Source: Corynebacterium provencense
GTDB taxonomy: Bacteria > Actinomycetota > Actinomycetes > Mycobacteriales > Mycobacteriaceae
Reading direction: 5' to 3'
Assembly (NCBI GenBank): GCA_900049755.1
Contig: LT160593.1
Coordinates: forward strand, 397,268 to 461,267
DNA length: 64,000 bases
Shown here: positions 45,897 to 55,674 of the stretch, one piece after another
Layout: the number at the start of each line of letters is the position of its first letter
Position numbering within the stretch: position 1 is the stretch's first letter
The notes under the pieces: generated by a model
Seen by the model: the letters and a program-made list of their open reading frames with translations, nothing else
Database searches by the model: none
Told to the model about the DNA's origin: nothing
Translations under genes and position numbers: made by a program

Positions 45897-47474
45897 TCAC
45901 GCCCCCGGACTGAGCTCCGAGAAACGCGAGTAGTGCAGCTGGTGCGCGACCCGAACTGTTCCGATGGGACCACCACGGTGCTTGGCGAGGATGAGGTCCG
46001 CCTCGCCGGCACGCTCGTGGTCACGGTTCTGGGAGTCCGGTCGGTTGATGAGGATGACGATGTCGGCGTCCTGCTCCAGCGAACCGGACTCACGCAGGTC
46101 CGACACCCGCGGCAGGGCGTCGTCGCCACGTGCCTCGACACCACGGTTCAGCTGCGAGATCGCGATGAGGGGTACGTCGACCTCCTTCGCCAGCAGCTTG
46201 AGCTGGCGTGAGAACTCCGAGACCTCCTGCTGACGGGACTCGACCTTCTTGCCTGAGCTCATCAGCTGCAGGTAGTCCACGACAATGAGACCGAGATCGT
46301 GCTTCTGCTTCAGCCGCCGGGCCTTCGCCCGGATCTCGGTCATCGTGAGGTTCGGCGAATCGTCGATGAAGATCGGCGCCTTCTCGATCTCGGTGACCCT
46401 CCGGGTGAGCTTGTCCCACTGGGCGTCGTCCATCTTCCCGCCGCGCATCGCCGCCAGCGGCACCGACGCTTCCGCGGAGAAAATGCGCATCATCACCTCG
46501 GACTTGCTCATCTCCAGGGAGAACAGCACGGACGCCTTGTTCTGCTGGACCGAGCAGGAACGCATGAAGTCCAGCGCCAGGGTGGACTTGCCGACACCGG
46601 GACGGGCGGCGACGATGATCATCTGACCGCCACGGAATCCGTTGGTGAGTTCGTCGAGGTCACGGAATCCCGACATGACGCCACCTTCACCCCCGGCGCC
46701 GGCGGAGAGGTCGTCAAGCTCGTCCATCGTCGACTCCAGGAGGTCGGCCAGCACCATGTAGTCCTCACTGGAGGACTCGTTGGTGATGTTGAACATCTCC
46801 TGCTGGGCACGGTCGACGACGCTCTCGAGTTCCGCGCCCTCCAGTCCCGAGTACCCGTACTGGACGATGCGCGTACCCGCGCTGACCAGCCGACGCAGCA
46901 CCGCCTTCTCCGCGACAAGGTCCGCATAGTAGCCGGCATTCGCCGCGGTCGGGACCTTGCTCGACAGTTCGTGGAGGTAGGGCAGCCCGCCGACTTCATC
47001 GATGAGACCGTTGTTGTCCAGGCGACCGCCGAGGATGACAGGGTCGACCTCCATCCCCTCGCCGTAGAGCTCGAGCATGGTGTCGTAGATGGTCCGGTGG
47101 GCCGGGCGGTAGAAGTCGTCCGGTTTGAGCCTCTCGACGACATCGGCGATGGCGTCCTTGCTCAGCATCATGCCGCCGAGGACGCCCTGTTCGGCCTCCA
47201 CATTCTGCGGCATCTGGCGCATCGGTTCCCCGAGTCCGGTGAATCCGGGCCCGTCGCCGGGCCTGCCCCGACCGTCTCCCCGGCCTCCCCTGCCACCCCG
47301 GCGACGTCCGTCACCGTTGCCGCCGCCCGGGAAGGGCGCCGAAGTGGGACCCTCGTCCCATGCGGAGGGCTCGGGAGGCAGGGGTACACCACCCTGGTCT
47401 GCCGCGAAATTCTCCCCCGGCACACCGGAACTCCCGAACGGCTCCCCTGACACCGCATTGTCCTGTGCACTCAT
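45897..47474 (-). CDS. dnaB: replicative DNA helicase DnaB
   Basis: A 525-residue hexameric helicase. The first about 70 residues are Gly/Pro-rich and variable. The N-terminal domain follows (MPQNVEAEQGVLGGMMLSKDAI), then the RecA-like domain with Walker A ARPGVGKSTLALDFM (about residue 265), VVDYLQLMSS (Walker B) and the DnaB-specific SQLNRGVEARGDDALPRVSDL (split at motif H3/H4). No intein is present, which is worth noting because mycobacterial dnaB often has one. Start MSAQDNAVSG at 47474. It is the last gene of the conserved rpsF-ssb-rplI-dnaB order, separated from rplI by a 670-bp region with DnaA boxes. Confidence 0.96.
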   Translation of the reverse strand: MSAQDNAVSGEPFGSSGVPGENFAADQGGVPLPPEPSAWDEGPTSAPFPGGGNGDGRRRGGRGGRGDGRGRPGDGPGFTGLGEPMRQMPQNVEAEQGVLGGMMLSKDAIADVVERLKPDDFYRPAHRTIYDTMLELYGEGMEVDPVILGGRLDNNGLIDEVGGLPYLHELSSKVPTAANAGYYADLVAEKAVLRRLVSAGTRIVQYGYSGLEGAELESVVDRAQQEMFNITNESSSEDYMVLADLLESTMDELDDLSAGAGGEGGVMSGFRDLDELTNGFRGGQMIIVAARPGVGKSTLALDFMRSCSVQQNKASVLFSLEMSKSEVMMRIFSAEASVPLAAMRGGKMDDAQWDKLTRRVTEIEKAPIFIDDSPNLTMTEIRAKARRLKQKHDLGLIVVDYLQLMSSGKKVESRQQEVSEFSRQLKLLAKEVDVPLIAISQLNRGVEARGDDALPRVSDLRESGSLEQDADIVILINRPDSQNRDHERAGEADLILAKHRGGPIGTVRVAHQLHYSRFSELSPGA

Positions 47475-47582
47475 GGGCCCACTGTAGACCGGGTTCACGC
47501 CCCGTCCCAAGTCGGTCACGCCGGCCGAGGGTCTGCCGTCCACCACTCCCGGCGGAGGTCAGACAGCCGGTCGTGCACAGAG

Positions 47583-47872
47583 TTGTCCACAGGGAATTGT
47601 GGACAACTTGTGGACATTCAGTGCATATCGACGATCAGTGCAGGTCGCGTTGTGGACAAACTGTGGACAACTTCGGCCGCGAGAGCCAGGTGACCCTTGT
47701 TAACGCAGGTCAGAGCGATGACAACCTGGGGAGTGCATGGAAATGCCGGGTGGACAACTGTTTCCTCACCTGCGCGACCGCAGGTAGGACTGTATCTGTT
47801 TATATCGACGCAGGTCGAATATGCGCATACTATGCACATGCTATTCACCCGGTGGTGCGCACGTTGTCCACA
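47583..47872. promoter_or_regulatory. cluster of DnaA boxes upstream of dnaB
   Basis: Consensus-like boxes TTGTCCACA or its complement occur at 47583-47591, 47598-47606, 47651-47659, 47662-47670 and 47864-47872. One-mismatch versions are at 47609-47617 and 47749-47757. The motif CGCAGGT occurs at 47704, 47779 and 47809, and inverted at 47768. AT-rich patches are at about 47795-47840. No gene was recognised in 47475-48094. This could regulate dnaB, titrate DnaA, or act in initiation; the chromosomal origin itself should be next to dnaA, which is not in the window. Confidence 0.75.
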
Positions 47873-48094
47873 ACGGTCCCGGAGGTGGGTCATCTGACCG
47901 GAAACCCCCGCCGAAAAGCGTCCGGAGACACCACACGGACCTGTCCCGGCCGATGGCCGGAAAGGTCCGTGCGGTGTGCTGTTGTCTGAAGTATGTTCTT
48001 CGGATCGCCTGGCCGGGTTCACGGCAGTCGACGGGGCCGGGTGTCTGGGCCGGCACACCCCGGGTGTCTGGGCCGGGGCCGTCGTAGGTGTGAC

Positions 48095-48113
48095 GGAGCA
48101 CTGTCAGTGCTCC
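48095..48113 (-). terminator. hairpin downstream of rplI
   Basis: GGAGCACTG (48095-48103) and CAGTGCTCC (48105-48113) form a perfect 9-bp stem around a single T (practically a 3-5-nt loop), about 30 bp after the rplI stop. It probably ends the rpsF-ssb-rplI transcript and isolates dnaB, though no T run follows. Confidence 0.6.
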
Positions 48114-48144
48114 GCCCGGAAGGCGGTTGACGGGGCGACGCCAG

Positions 48145-48597
48145 TTACTTGGCGACGACCTTGAAGTTGAGGGACGCGACGACCTGCGGGTGCAGCTTCA
48201 CGTCGACGTTGTAGGAGCCGGTGGCCTTGATGTCGCCCTGGTCGAGGAGGATGGACCGCTTGTCAAGCTCGTGTCCACCCGCCTCCTTGACGGCGGCGGC
48301 GATGTCCGCGGCGTTGATGGAGCCGAAGAGCTTACCCTTCTCAGAGGTGCGGACCTTGACGGTCACACCCTGAAGGTGGTCGATCTCCTTCTTGACCTCG
48401 TGAGCGTGGTCAAGGTCACGGATGACCTTGTCAGCCTGGGCCCGACGGATGTTCTCGACCTGTGCCTCGGCACCCTTGGTGGCGGTGATCGCCAGGCCAC
48501 GGGGGAGCAGGTAGTTACGGCCGTAGCCGGCCTTGACCTCGACGATGTCGCCCGGGACACCGAGGTTGTCAACGGCAGCGGTGAGGATCAGCTTCAT
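48145..48597 (-). CDS. rplI: 50S ribosomal protein L9
   Basis: A 150-residue L9 protein with N-terminal MKLILTAAVDNLGVPGDIVEVKAGYGRNYLLPRGLA (the rRNA-binding domain; consensus GxxGdvveVkdGYaRNyLiP) and a C-terminal domain ending LNFKVVAK. It binds 23S rRNA at the base of the L1 stalk. It follows ssb in the conserved rpsF-ssb-rplI order; rpsR, often between them, is absent here, as in other corynebacteria. Confidence 0.97.
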   Translation of the reverse strand: MKLILTAAVDNLGVPGDIVEVKAGYGRNYLLPRGLAITATKGAEAQVENIRRAQADKVIRDLDHAHEVKKEIDHLQGVTVKVRTSEKGKLFGSINAADIAAAVKEAGGHELDKRSILLDQGDIKATGSYNVDVKLHPQVVASLNFKVVAK

Positions 48598-48666
48598 TGA
48601 TCCGGTGCCTTTCGTTGTGCTGGGACTTCTGGGGGTGTTTCTGCTGGGGAACGGTCACACGGCAGA

Positions 48667-49317
48667 TCAGAACGGGGGCTCCTCGCCACCGTCGAACCCG
48701 GACTGCTGGGGAGCGGAATTCCACGGGTCGTCATCGGTGGAGGCGTTACGCCCGCCGAATCCGCCCTGGTTGCCGCGCGGAGCGGAGGGCCGGCTCTGGT
48801 TGCCGGAACCACCCTGGCCACCACCGGCGTTGCCGCCCTGGTAGCCTCCGCCGAATCCCTGGCCCGCGTTACCCTGCGGTCCACCGGAGTACCCGCCCTG
48901 GCCACCACCGCCCTGCTGACCACCGCTCCAGCCGCCCTGACCACCCTGCCGGGGAGTCTTGGCGACCTGCGCGGTCGCGTACCGCAGGGACGGGCCGACC
49001 TCGTCGACCTCCACCTCGAACACGGTCCGCTTCTCGCCCTCGCGGGTGTCGAAGCTGCGCTGGCGCAGACGGCCGGTCACGATGACCCGGTCACCCTTGG
49101 TGAGCGAGTTCGCGACATTCTCGGCTGCCTGACGCCACACGTTGCAGGTGAGGAAGAGAGCCTCGCCGTCGACCCACTGGTTCGACTGGGAGTCGAAACG
49201 TCGGGGTGTGGACGCGACACGGAAGTTCGCCACGGCAGCCCCGCTGGGCGTGTAACGGAGTTCCGGGTCGGCAACGAGGTTGCCGACCACAGTGATCGGG
49301 GTGTCTCCCTGTGCCAT
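48667..49317 (-). CDS. ssb: single-stranded DNA-binding protein
   Basis: A 216-residue SSB. The OB-fold occupies residues 1-115 ([19 protein letters not shown] and [18 protein letters not shown]). A Gly/Gln-rich linker follows, and the acidic C-terminal tip ends GGEEPPF, by which SSB recruits replication and repair proteins. It lies between rpsF and rplI on the minus strand. The glycine-rich linker, with repeated GGQGG/GGYQGG, is typical of actinobacterial SSB. Confidence 0.97.
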   Translation of the reverse strand: MAQGDTPITVVGNLVADPELRYTPSGAAVANFRVASTPRRFDSQSNQWVDGEALFLTCNVWRQAAENVANSLTKGDRVIVTGRLRQRSFDTREGEKRTVFEVEVDEVGPSLRYATAQVAKTPRQGGQGGWSGGQQGGGGQGGYSGGPQGNAGQGFGGGYQGGNAGGGQGGSGNQSRPSAPRGNQGGFGGRNASTDDDPWNSAPQQSGFDGGEEPPF

Positions 49318-49420
49318 GTGGTCTCTCCCTATGTCTTCTGCCGGCTCTCTGCCCGGTCTCTACTGACGGTGGTGGGGGTGCGGGACCCGGAGGCCCTGCA
49401 GTCCTGTGCCGTGAGGAGCC

Positions 49421-49711
49421 CTAGTGGGCGTCCTTGCGCAGAACCTTGGTGCGCATGATCGTGTCGTTCAGGTTCAGCAGACGGTCGAGCTCCTGGACGG
49501 TGGCCGACTCACAGTGCAGGTCGACGACGGCGTAGATGCCCTCGGCCTGCTTGTTGATCGGGTACTCCAGGCGACGCTTGCCCCAGATGTCGACGTTGTC
49601 AACCGTACCGTTTTCCTTGCGGACCGTCTCGAGGAACTTGTCCAGCGACGGGGCAACGGTGCGTTCATCCTGGGACGGGTCGATGATGATCATCATCTCG
49701 TATTGACGCAC
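49421..49711 (-). CDS. rpsF: 30S ribosomal protein S6
   Basis: A 96-residue S6 starting at GTG 49711 ([17 protein letters not shown]), which matches the family N-terminus; ATGs at 49720 and 49723 sit too close to the AGGAGG signal. The conserved block [23 protein letters not shown] binds S18 and 16S rRNA. First gene of the rpsF-ssb-rplI unit. Confidence 0.95.
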   Translation of the reverse strand: MRQYEMMIIIDPSQDERTVAPSLDKFLETVRKENGTVDNVDIWGKRRLEYPINKQAEGIYAVVDLHCESATVQELDRLLNLNDTIMRTKVLRKDAH

Positions 49712-49805
49712 GGACCTCATCACCTCCTGTGGTCTAGTGTTTCGGCCGTACCCCTGTTGGGCACGGCAGGAGGGTTCGTTGCGTCAGCAACCGGTCCAGC
49801 ATACG

Positions 49806-49988
49806 CTACGCGGCCCAGAACACCGCAATCCCCACGGGCACCAGCGTGATGAAGACAACCGCCGCGGTGAACAGGCCCCACACCACCTTCGGCCCCCGCC
49901 TGTCCATGAACCCCTTGAAGGACGCCCCGAAGAGGACGAACCCGATGCCCACGCTGACCATCGTGACTATGACGCCGACGTCAGACAC
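49806..49988 (-). CDS. small membrane protein downstream of ponA
   Basis: A 60-residue protein with two helices, VIVTMVSVGIGFVLFGASF and VVWGLFTAAVVFITLVPVG, joined by a basic loop (DRRGPK). GTG 49988 is 13 bp after the ponA stop, so it is probably co-transcribed with ponA. Family not recognised, but composition and placement look like a real gene rather than chance. Confidence 0.65.
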   Translation of the reverse strand: MSDVGVIVTMVSVGIGFVLFGASFKGFMDRRGPKVVWGLFTAAVVFITLVPVGIAVFWAA

Positions 49989-50001
49989 GTCCCGGCCCCC
50001 G

Positions 50002-52200
50002 CTACCGGCCGTTGAGCAGGTCGTCGATGATCGCGCCGACGTCCGGCAGCTGACCGGTTCCGCCACCACCGGTACCGCCCGGATCGGGGGCCGGAGCCTC
50101 CTGGCCGCCGTCGTCCGTCGTGGAGTCACCGCCACCGCCACCGCCGCCCGTGGAGGTGGAACCCCCCGTGCCGTAGCCGGAGGAGTACCCGGACCCGGAG
50201 GACCCGGCAGATCCCGCGGCCGCAGCAGACGCGGAGCCGGACTCACCACCGAAGTACTCCACCGGGTCATCGGCGAGCGCGGCGTCCATGAAGTTCTTCC
50301 AGATGTCCGCCGGTGACCGGGACCCGTACATCGGGCCGCCGTAGGTCAGGTCGACCAGCGGCTGACCGTCCACGTTGCCCATCCACACCGCGGTGGCGAG
50401 CTGGGGGGTGGACCCGATCATCCAGGCGTCCTTGTTGGCACCGGTGTCACCCAGCTGGGAGGTACCGGTCTTCGCCGCCGACACCCGACCGCCGGCGAGA
50501 GAGTGCCCGTTGGAGTAGGCGGCGATCGGCGCCATCGCGGCGATGACGGCGTCCGCGGTCTCCGGGCTGATGACCTGGGTCGGCTGCATACCGGAGTTGT
50601 CCAGCAGGACTTCGCCGGACTGCGTCTCGACCTTCTGCACGAAGTGGGCCGGGAAGTACTTTCCCTGGTTGGACAGGGTCGCCAGGACGGAGGCCATGTC
50701 CAGCGGACGGGACTGGTACTGGCCCAGCGTGATGCCCTCGTAGGGGACCCCGCCGTTCTCGGTGAGGGTCTTGTCGATGCCCGGGATCGAGGTGGCCACA
50801 CCGAGGCGGTGGGCCATGTCGGCGACATCCTGCGGCCCGTTGTTGAGACTCTGTGTCAGGCGGATGAAAGAGGTGTTCAGGGACATCTTCAGGGCCTGGG
50901 CCAGCGAACACGTGCCGCAGGTCTCACCGGAGTCGTTGGTGACGGTATTGTCCCCGGAGACCACCGGTGAGGAGTCGTAGAGCGCACTGGTGGGGATGCC
51001 CTGCTCCACGGCCGCGGCCAGGGTGATGATCTTGAACGTCGAACCGGTCTGCAGGCCCGCGTTGGCCCAGTCGTAACCGTTGGGGTCGTCGCCGCCGTAG
51101 TAGGCCTCGATGCCGCCCGTCTTCGGGTTCACGGCCACCCCGGCGGCGCGGACGGTGTCATCGTAGGAGTCCAGTTTGGCGTGGACCGAGTCCACCATGT
51201 CCTGCTGTTTGTTCCAGTCGATCGTGGTGGTGATCTTCAGGCCGCCGGTGTTGACGGCGTCCTCGGAGATGCCGTTCGCGGCGAGCTCATTGAGCACCTG
51301 GGTGCGGATCAGACCGTTGGTGCCTTCGGCGAACGAGGATTCCGCGGTCGTCGCCGGGTCCACCGTCTCCGGGTACACGGCGGCGGCGCGCTGCTCCGGG
51401 GTGATCGCGCCGAGCCCGACCATGCCGTCCATGACGTAGTTCCAGCGTTCCTCCGCCTCCGGACGGTTGGTCCACGGGTCGAGCTGGCTGGGCCGCTGGA
51501 TCGACGCCGCGAGCACCGCCCCCTCCTCGACAGTGAGGTCCTTCACCGGCTTGTTGAAGTACGCCTTGGCCGCGGCGTCGATGCCGTAGGCGTTGCGGCC
51601 GAAGTAGATCGTGTTCAGGTAGGCCTCGAGGATCTGGTCCTTGGACCATTCACGGGTCATCTTCGCGGAGATCACCAGCTCCTTGCCCTTGCGGACCAGG
51701 GAGCGTTCGTCACCGACGACAGCGTTCTTCACGTACTGCTGGGTGATCGTCGAACCGCCGCCGGCGGAGGAGTTCCCCGTCAGCTGACCGAGCGCGGCAC
51801 GACCGAAACCGGTGACGGAGAAGCCGCTGTTGGAGTAGAAGTCCCGGTCCTCGGCGGAGAGGACGGCACTGCGCACGTGCTCGGGAACCTCACTGATGCT
51901 GATGTTCTGGCGGTTGCCCTCGGGAGGCACGATGCGGGCGATCTCACTGGTGCCGTCCGCGGCGTAGATATTGGAGATCTGGTTGTTCTGCAGCTCCTCC
52001 GGCTGCGGCACCTTGGTCACCGCGTAGGCGGCGAAGAAGGCGACGAGCGGGACGATGATGAGGACGGCGATGACCGAGCAGACCGTCGTGATGACCCGGC
52101 GCCACGGCGGCCGGCGACGTCGCGTGCGGATACGCAGGTTGTCCCCGCCGTCTCCCGGCGTCCGGTTAGCGCCCTCGTTCGAGCTGTTCTCGTTACTCAC
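50002..52200 (-). CDS. ponA: bifunctional class A penicillin-binding protein
   Basis: A 732-residue peptidoglycan synthase. A short cytoplasmic tail and one membrane anchor (VITTVCSVIAVLIIVPLVAF, about residue 38) precede a GT51 transglycosylase with SAEDRDFYSNSGF and GGSTITQQYVKNA. The transpeptidase has STFKIITLAAAV (nucleophile Ser, SxxK), SLNTSF (SxN) and AAKTGTSQ (KTG). The C-terminus is a long Gly/Ser/Pro-rich tail from about residue 660. Start ATG 52200 overlaps the DUF5318 stop. The gene order matches that around ponA1 in mycobacteria. Confidence 0.95.
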   Translation of the reverse strand: MSNENSSNEGANRTPGDGGDNLRIRTRRRRPPWRRVITTVCSVIAVLIIVPLVAFFAAYAVTKVPQPEELQNNQISNIYAADGTSEIARIVPPEGNRQNISISEVPEHVRSAVLSAEDRDFYSNSGFSVTGFGRAALGQLTGNSSAGGGSTITQQYVKNAVVGDERSLVRKGKELVISAKMTREWSKDQILEAYLNTIYFGRNAYGIDAAAKAYFNKPVKDLTVEEGAVLAASIQRPSQLDPWTNRPEAEERWNYVMDGMVGLGAITPEQRAAAVYPETVDPATTAESSFAEGTNGLIRTQVLNELAANGISEDAVNTGGLKITTTIDWNKQQDMVDSVHAKLDSYDDTVRAAGVAVNPKTGGIEAYYGGDDPNGYDWANAGLQTGSTFKIITLAAAVEQGIPTSALYDSSPVVSGDNTVTNDSGETCGTCSLAQALKMSLNTSFIRLTQSLNNGPQDVADMAHRLGVATSIPGIDKTLTENGGVPYEGITLGQYQSRPLDMASVLATLSNQGKYFPAHFVQKVETQSGEVLLDNSGMQPTQVISPETADAVIAAMAPIAAYSNGHSLAGGRVSAAKTGTSQLGDTGANKDAWMIGSTPQLATAVWMGNVDGQPLVDLTYGGPMYGSRSPADIWKNFMDAALADDPVEYFGGESGSASAAAAGSAGSSGSGYSSGYGTGGSTSTGGGGGGGDSTTDDGGQEAPAPDPGGTGGGGTGQLPDVGAIIDDLLNGR

Positions 52201-52654
52201 CTAGCTGGTCTTCCCGTCGACGGCCGGGCCCCGTCGCGGACCCGGATTCTGGCAGAATACTACCGACAACACCCCGGTAGCCCTCTTCGCGGATCAGATG
52301 GTTCCACCCGCACCGCAGGCAGACCTCCACGGTGTGCACCGTGAGTTCCTCATCCGTCCCGAGGGTGGACAGGAGCTGTCTCACCTCCGAGAGACTACGC
52401 GCTGTCCCTGACTTTTCCCCCATCGCCGTTCCGTGGATCCACTGAGTTTCCCGCAGGTCGTCGCCGCACACCGGGCATGCCCGGCCGGTGTTCACACCCA
52501 GCACCTCGGCACTGGCCAGGACCTCACGACCTGCGTCGCAGACACTTTTCCGGCTGATCTCCCCGCGCGCGAGGGCACGCAGTGTCCGTCGGCGGCTCAG
52601 CTCGTGGTCCACGGTGCGGCAGGGGACTGGTACCGACCTCATGTCACCGCTCAT
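52193..52654 (-). CDS. DUF5318 protein (actinobacterial, zinc-ribbon-like)
   Basis: A 153-residue protein found next to ponA across Mycobacteriales. Two Cys pairs, ACPVCGDDL and CLRCGWNHL, form a likely zinc ribbon; the N-terminal block RRTLRALARGEISRKSVCDA is also conserved. The ATG at 52654 has AGGA 7 nt upstream. It overlaps ponA by 8 bp, so translation is coupled. Function unknown; a role tied to cell wall synthesis is inferred only from conservation of position. Confidence 0.85.
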   Translation of the reverse strand: MSGDMRSVPVPCRTVDHELSRRRTLRALARGEISRKSVCDAGREVLASAEVLGVNTGRACPVCGDDLRETQWIHGTAMGEKSGTARSLSEVRQLLSTLGTDEELTVHTVEVCLRCGWNHLIREEGYRGVVGSILPESGSATGPGRRREDQLGE

Positions 52655-52845
52655 GTCACCATCCTAGGTAACTCCTGCGTGCATCACCCGTGACGCCGGT
52701 GTGGCCGGCCGGCGGCGCTGCACGGGAGCCCGGAGCGTCAGGGCGTCCTGCTGTATCGGTCAAGCTCGCCGGTGAACCGGTCAAGACCCCGCAAACAGCC
52801 CCGGACGTGCGCTTTTCCTCCCGCAGCGGGGTTATGGTCCCACCC

Positions 52846-54063
52846 ATGACCGCAAATGACAGCTCCACGATCAGACTGGCCATCGTCGGACTCGGCAACT
52901 GTGCCGCCTCCCTCGTCCAGGGCCTCGAGTACTACCGCGACACCCCTGACGACGCCACCGTCCCCGGCCTCATGCACGTCCGCTTCGGTGACTACCATGT
53001 CCGGGACATCAAGGTCGTCGCCGCCTTCGACGTCGACGCCGACAAGGTCGGCAAGGACGTCAGCGAAGCCATAGAGTCCGGCCAGAACTGCACCATCAAG
53101 ATCTGCGACGTACCGGAGACCGGGGTGACGGTCCGGAAGGGCAACACCCTCGACGGCCTCGGAAAGTACTACCGGGAGACCATCGAGGAATCCGCCGAGC
53201 CGGACGCCACCCACGACGACATCGTCGCGGCGCTCAGGGAGACCGGCGCAAACGTCCTCGTCTGCTACCTCCCCGTCGGGTCCGAACAGGCCGACAAGTT
53301 CTACGCGCAGTGCGCCATCGACGCCGGAGTCGCCTTCGTCAACGCCCTGCCGGTCTTCATCGCCTCCGACCCCGAGTGGGAGAAGAAGTTCGCGGACGCC
53401 GGCGTGCCGATCGTCGGCGACGACATCAAGAGCCAGGTCGGTGCGACGATCACCCACCGCGTCCTCGCGAAGCTCTTCGAGGACCGCGGCGTCACCGTCG
53501 ACCGCACGTACCAGCTCAACGTCGGCGGGAACATGGACTTCAAGAACATGCTCGAGCGTGACCGCCTGGAATCCAAGAAGGTCTCCAAGACCCGGGCGGT
53601 GACCTCCAACCTCCACGGTGAACTGGCGGGGAAGATCTCCGACCGCAACGTCCACATCGGGCCCTCCGACCACGTCGAATGGCTCGAGGACCGCAAGTGG
53701 GCCTTCATCCGGCTGGAAGGCCGCGCCTTCGGTGACGTGCCCCTGAACCTGGAGTACAAGCTCGAGGTCTGGGACTCGCCGAACTCGGCCGGGGTCATCA
53801 TCGACGCTGTCCGCGCCGCCAAGATCGCCCTGGACCGGGGTATCGGCGGTTCGGTCGACCCGGCCTCCACATACCTCATGAAGTCTCCGCGCCACCAGGT
53901 CAACGACGACCAGGGACGCCGGGATCTCGAGGTCTTCATCGCCGGAGAGGACGCGACCCGCCCTGCCGGGGACGCCGGAGCAGCCGTGTCCGCAGTGTCC
54001 GCCGTGGCCGCGGACAGCTCCGGCCAAGAGCAGGACGTGGCCGACAGTCTCGCCAGACTGTGA
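52846..54063 (+). CDS. ino1: inositol-3-phosphate synthase
   Basis: A 405-residue NAD-dependent myo-inositol-1-phosphate (Ino-3-P) synthase, converting glucose 6-phosphate to inositol phosphate for phosphatidylinositol, mycothiol and lipoglycans in actinobacteria. The Rossmann motif is [19 protein letters not shown] (about residue 12-30); [25 protein letters not shown] and [18 protein letters not shown] carry active-site residues. ATG 52846 is favoured over 52834 by alignment to the family start. The C-terminal about 40 residues are a variable Ala-rich tail. Placement next to a MarR gene is conserved. Confidence 0.95.
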   Translation: MTANDSSTIRLAIVGLGNCAASLVQGLEYYRDTPDDATVPGLMHVRFGDYHVRDIKVVAAFDVDADKVGKDVSEAIESGQNCTIKICDVPETGVTVRKGNTLDGLGKYYRETIEESAEPDATHDDIVAALRETGANVLVCYLPVGSEQADKFYAQCAIDAGVAFVNALPVFIASDPEWEKKFADAGVPIVGDDIKSQVGATITHRVLAKLFEDRGVTVDRTYQLNVGGNMDFKNMLERDRLESKKVSKTRAVTSNLHGELAGKISDRNVHIGPSDHVEWLEDRKWAFIRLEGRAFGDVPLNLEYKLEVWDSPNSAGVIIDAVRAAKIALDRGIGGSVDPASTYLMKSPRHQVNDDQGRRDLEVFIAGEDATRPAGDAGAAVSAVSAVAADSSGQEQDVADSLARL

Positions 54064-54104
54064 CGCCGAGCATATTTATCCAGAATATTCCCTCCGGGTG
54101 AACA

Positions 54105-54119
54105 GTTCCTCCGTGGAAC
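54105..54119. promoter_or_regulatory. palindrome upstream of marR
   Basis: GTTCC-TCCGT-GGAAC, a 15-bp perfect inverted repeat 16 bp before the marR start, next to an AT-rich stretch (CATATTTATCCAGAATATTC at 54071-54090). It is a candidate autoregulatory site for the MarR protein. Inferred. Confidence 0.5.
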
Positions 54120-54135
54120 AGGTAGATTCGGTGAC

Positions 54136-54630
54136 ATGACCGTCTCATCAATCGGCGTCGCGAAGCAGCTCCGGCCGGTGCTCACGCGCCTGTACCTGCT
54201 GTACTTCCGCCAGACCGCGACTTCCGCCATCAGCATGGCCCAGCTGTCCATCATGATGAACCTCCAGGACAACGGCCCTCTGCGCATCAGCCAGATCGCC
54301 GACCTCGAGGCCATCCGGATGCCCACCGCATCCAACGCGGTGAACCACCTCGAACAGATGGGGCTGGTCTCCCGGGTCCGCGACGTCAGCGACCGTCGCG
54401 GAGTACGGGTGCGCCTCACCGAGGAAGGCGTCCGCCAGCTCGGGAAGATCAGCGAGGAACGCGTCGAGCAGCTCGCCACACTGCTCGACGGGCTCACCGA
54501 GGATGAGCTCACCCAGATCCAGGACGCCATGCCCCTGTTCGACAGGGTGCTCGCGACCTTCGGGCCCCATGTGTCGGGGACCGCCACCGAGAAAGACGGG
54601 GAATCCGCCTCCGACGACTCCGCCCGGTAA
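54136..54630 (+). CDS. MarR-family transcriptional regulator
   Basis: A 164-residue winged-helix regulator. The recognition helix lies in ISQIADLEAIRMPTASNAVNHLEQM (about residues 53-77) and the wing in VRDVSDRRGVRVRLTEEG. It belongs to the MarR gene conserved between ino1 and leuS in Mycobacteriales. Start ATG 54136; ribosome-binding site weak. The following universal stress gene begins 10 bp after its stop and may be co-transcribed. Confidence 0.9.
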   Translation: MTVSSIGVAKQLRPVLTRLYLLYFRQTATSAISMAQLSIMMNLQDNGPLRISQIADLEAIRMPTASNAVNHLEQMGLVSRVRDVSDRRGVRVRLTEEGVRQLGKISEERVEQLATLLDGLTEDELTQIQDAMPLFDRVLATFGPHVSGTATEKDGESASDDSAR

Positions 54631-54640
54631 TGTGCCCAGC

Positions 54641-55612
54641 GTGAACACCACACGGATACTGCTCGCCTGGCGTCCCGGAGACGGTGCGCCGGACACCGCC
54701 GGAGCGGACGCCGCCGCCACGGCCGCCTGGCTCGCCCGCAGCGGACCGGTCCTCGTCCGGCCGGTCAGCGTCATTCCCCGGGTCTGGCCGGAAGGCGACG
54801 GCGAGGACCACCTCGGCAGGGCGTTCGGGGACTGGGCCGCCGCCGAATCAGCGGCCTGCCTGGAAGACGCGGTCACCGCACTGCGTGACGCAGGTCTTCC
54901 CGAGGACAGCATCGACACCACGTACCGGGCAGGCAGTTCCGTGCCCGGCACCCCGACAGACGGCGGGGACGTGCTGCTCAGCCACTCCGAGACGACGGCG
55001 CTGATTGACGCCGCCACGGACTTCGGGGCGGACTGTATCCTCATCGGGCCACGCAACGGTGCCCCCGACGGCCGCTTCCGCGCCGGCGCCACCGCCGACG
55101 CACTGCTGCACTGTTCGCCGCTGCCCGTGCTCACGGCACCGCACGCGCCCGTACTGTCCGGCCACGGGATAACGAGGGTGAGCTGCGCGTACGTGGACAC
55201 CGAGCAGTCGCAGCAGGCCCTGCGCCACGCCTCGGACCTCGCCGCCCGTCACAGGGTCCCGCTGCGGCTGGTCGTGTTCAGCCCGACCGGGGCGACAATG
55301 TACCCGACCCGTGTCCCCCTGCCGGAGGGGAAGGACGCCCGGATCCTGGCCAGGTGGACCGCCCGCGCCGAGGAGATCATCGACCGGGGGCGCCGGCGTG
55401 CACTGGAACGTCACCCGGAGCTTGAGGTGCAGACCGGGGTGGGCACCGGCGGGGACTGGGAGACCTCCGTCGGCGACCTGCGCTGGAAGAAGGGTGACCT
55501 GCTGGTGGTGGGTTCCTCGGTTCTGGGGACGTTCAACAAGGTCTTCATCGGACCGTCGACGAACCAGATTCTCAGGCATTCGCCTGCACCTGTTCTCGTC
55601 AGCGCGGTCTAG
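54641..55612 (+). CDS. universal stress protein, two UspA domains
   Basis: A 323-residue tandem UspA protein. The first domain runs from TRILLAWRPGDG to about residue 150 and lacks an obvious ATP motif, though it ends with DCILIGPRNGAPDG. The second ends with DLLVVGSSVLGTFNKVFIGPSTNQILRHSPAPVLV, which fits the GxxG-9x-GS nucleotide-binding pattern loosely (VGSS, then GPSTNQ). Such proteins bind ATP or cAMP and act in stress and dormancy. GTG 54641, 10 bp after marR. Confidence 0.85.
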   Translation: MNTTRILLAWRPGDGAPDTAGADAAATAAWLARSGPVLVRPVSVIPRVWPEGDGEDHLGRAFGDWAAAESAACLEDAVTALRDAGLPEDSIDTTYRAGSSVPGTPTDGGDVLLSHSETTALIDAATDFGADCILIGPRNGAPDGRFRAGATADALLHCSPLPVLTAPHAPVLSGHGITRVSCAYVDTEQSQQALRHASDLAARHRVPLRLVVFSPTGATMYPTRVPLPEGKDARILARWTARAEEIIDRGRRRALERHPELEVQTGVGTGGDWETSVGDLRWKKGDLLVVGSSVLGTFNKVFIGPSTNQILRHSPAPVLVSAV

Positions 55613-55674
55613 CCGTCCGGTTCGGACGCCCGGCCCCGCCCCCGGTGTCCGCACCCTGACTACCCTTGGGTGTC

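Noticed and set aside
47475-48144. Chromosomal origin of replication at the DnaA-box cluster
   Set aside because: oriC of this order lies next to dnaA and dnaN, which are absent here; no DnaA-trio or unwinding element could be firmly placed.
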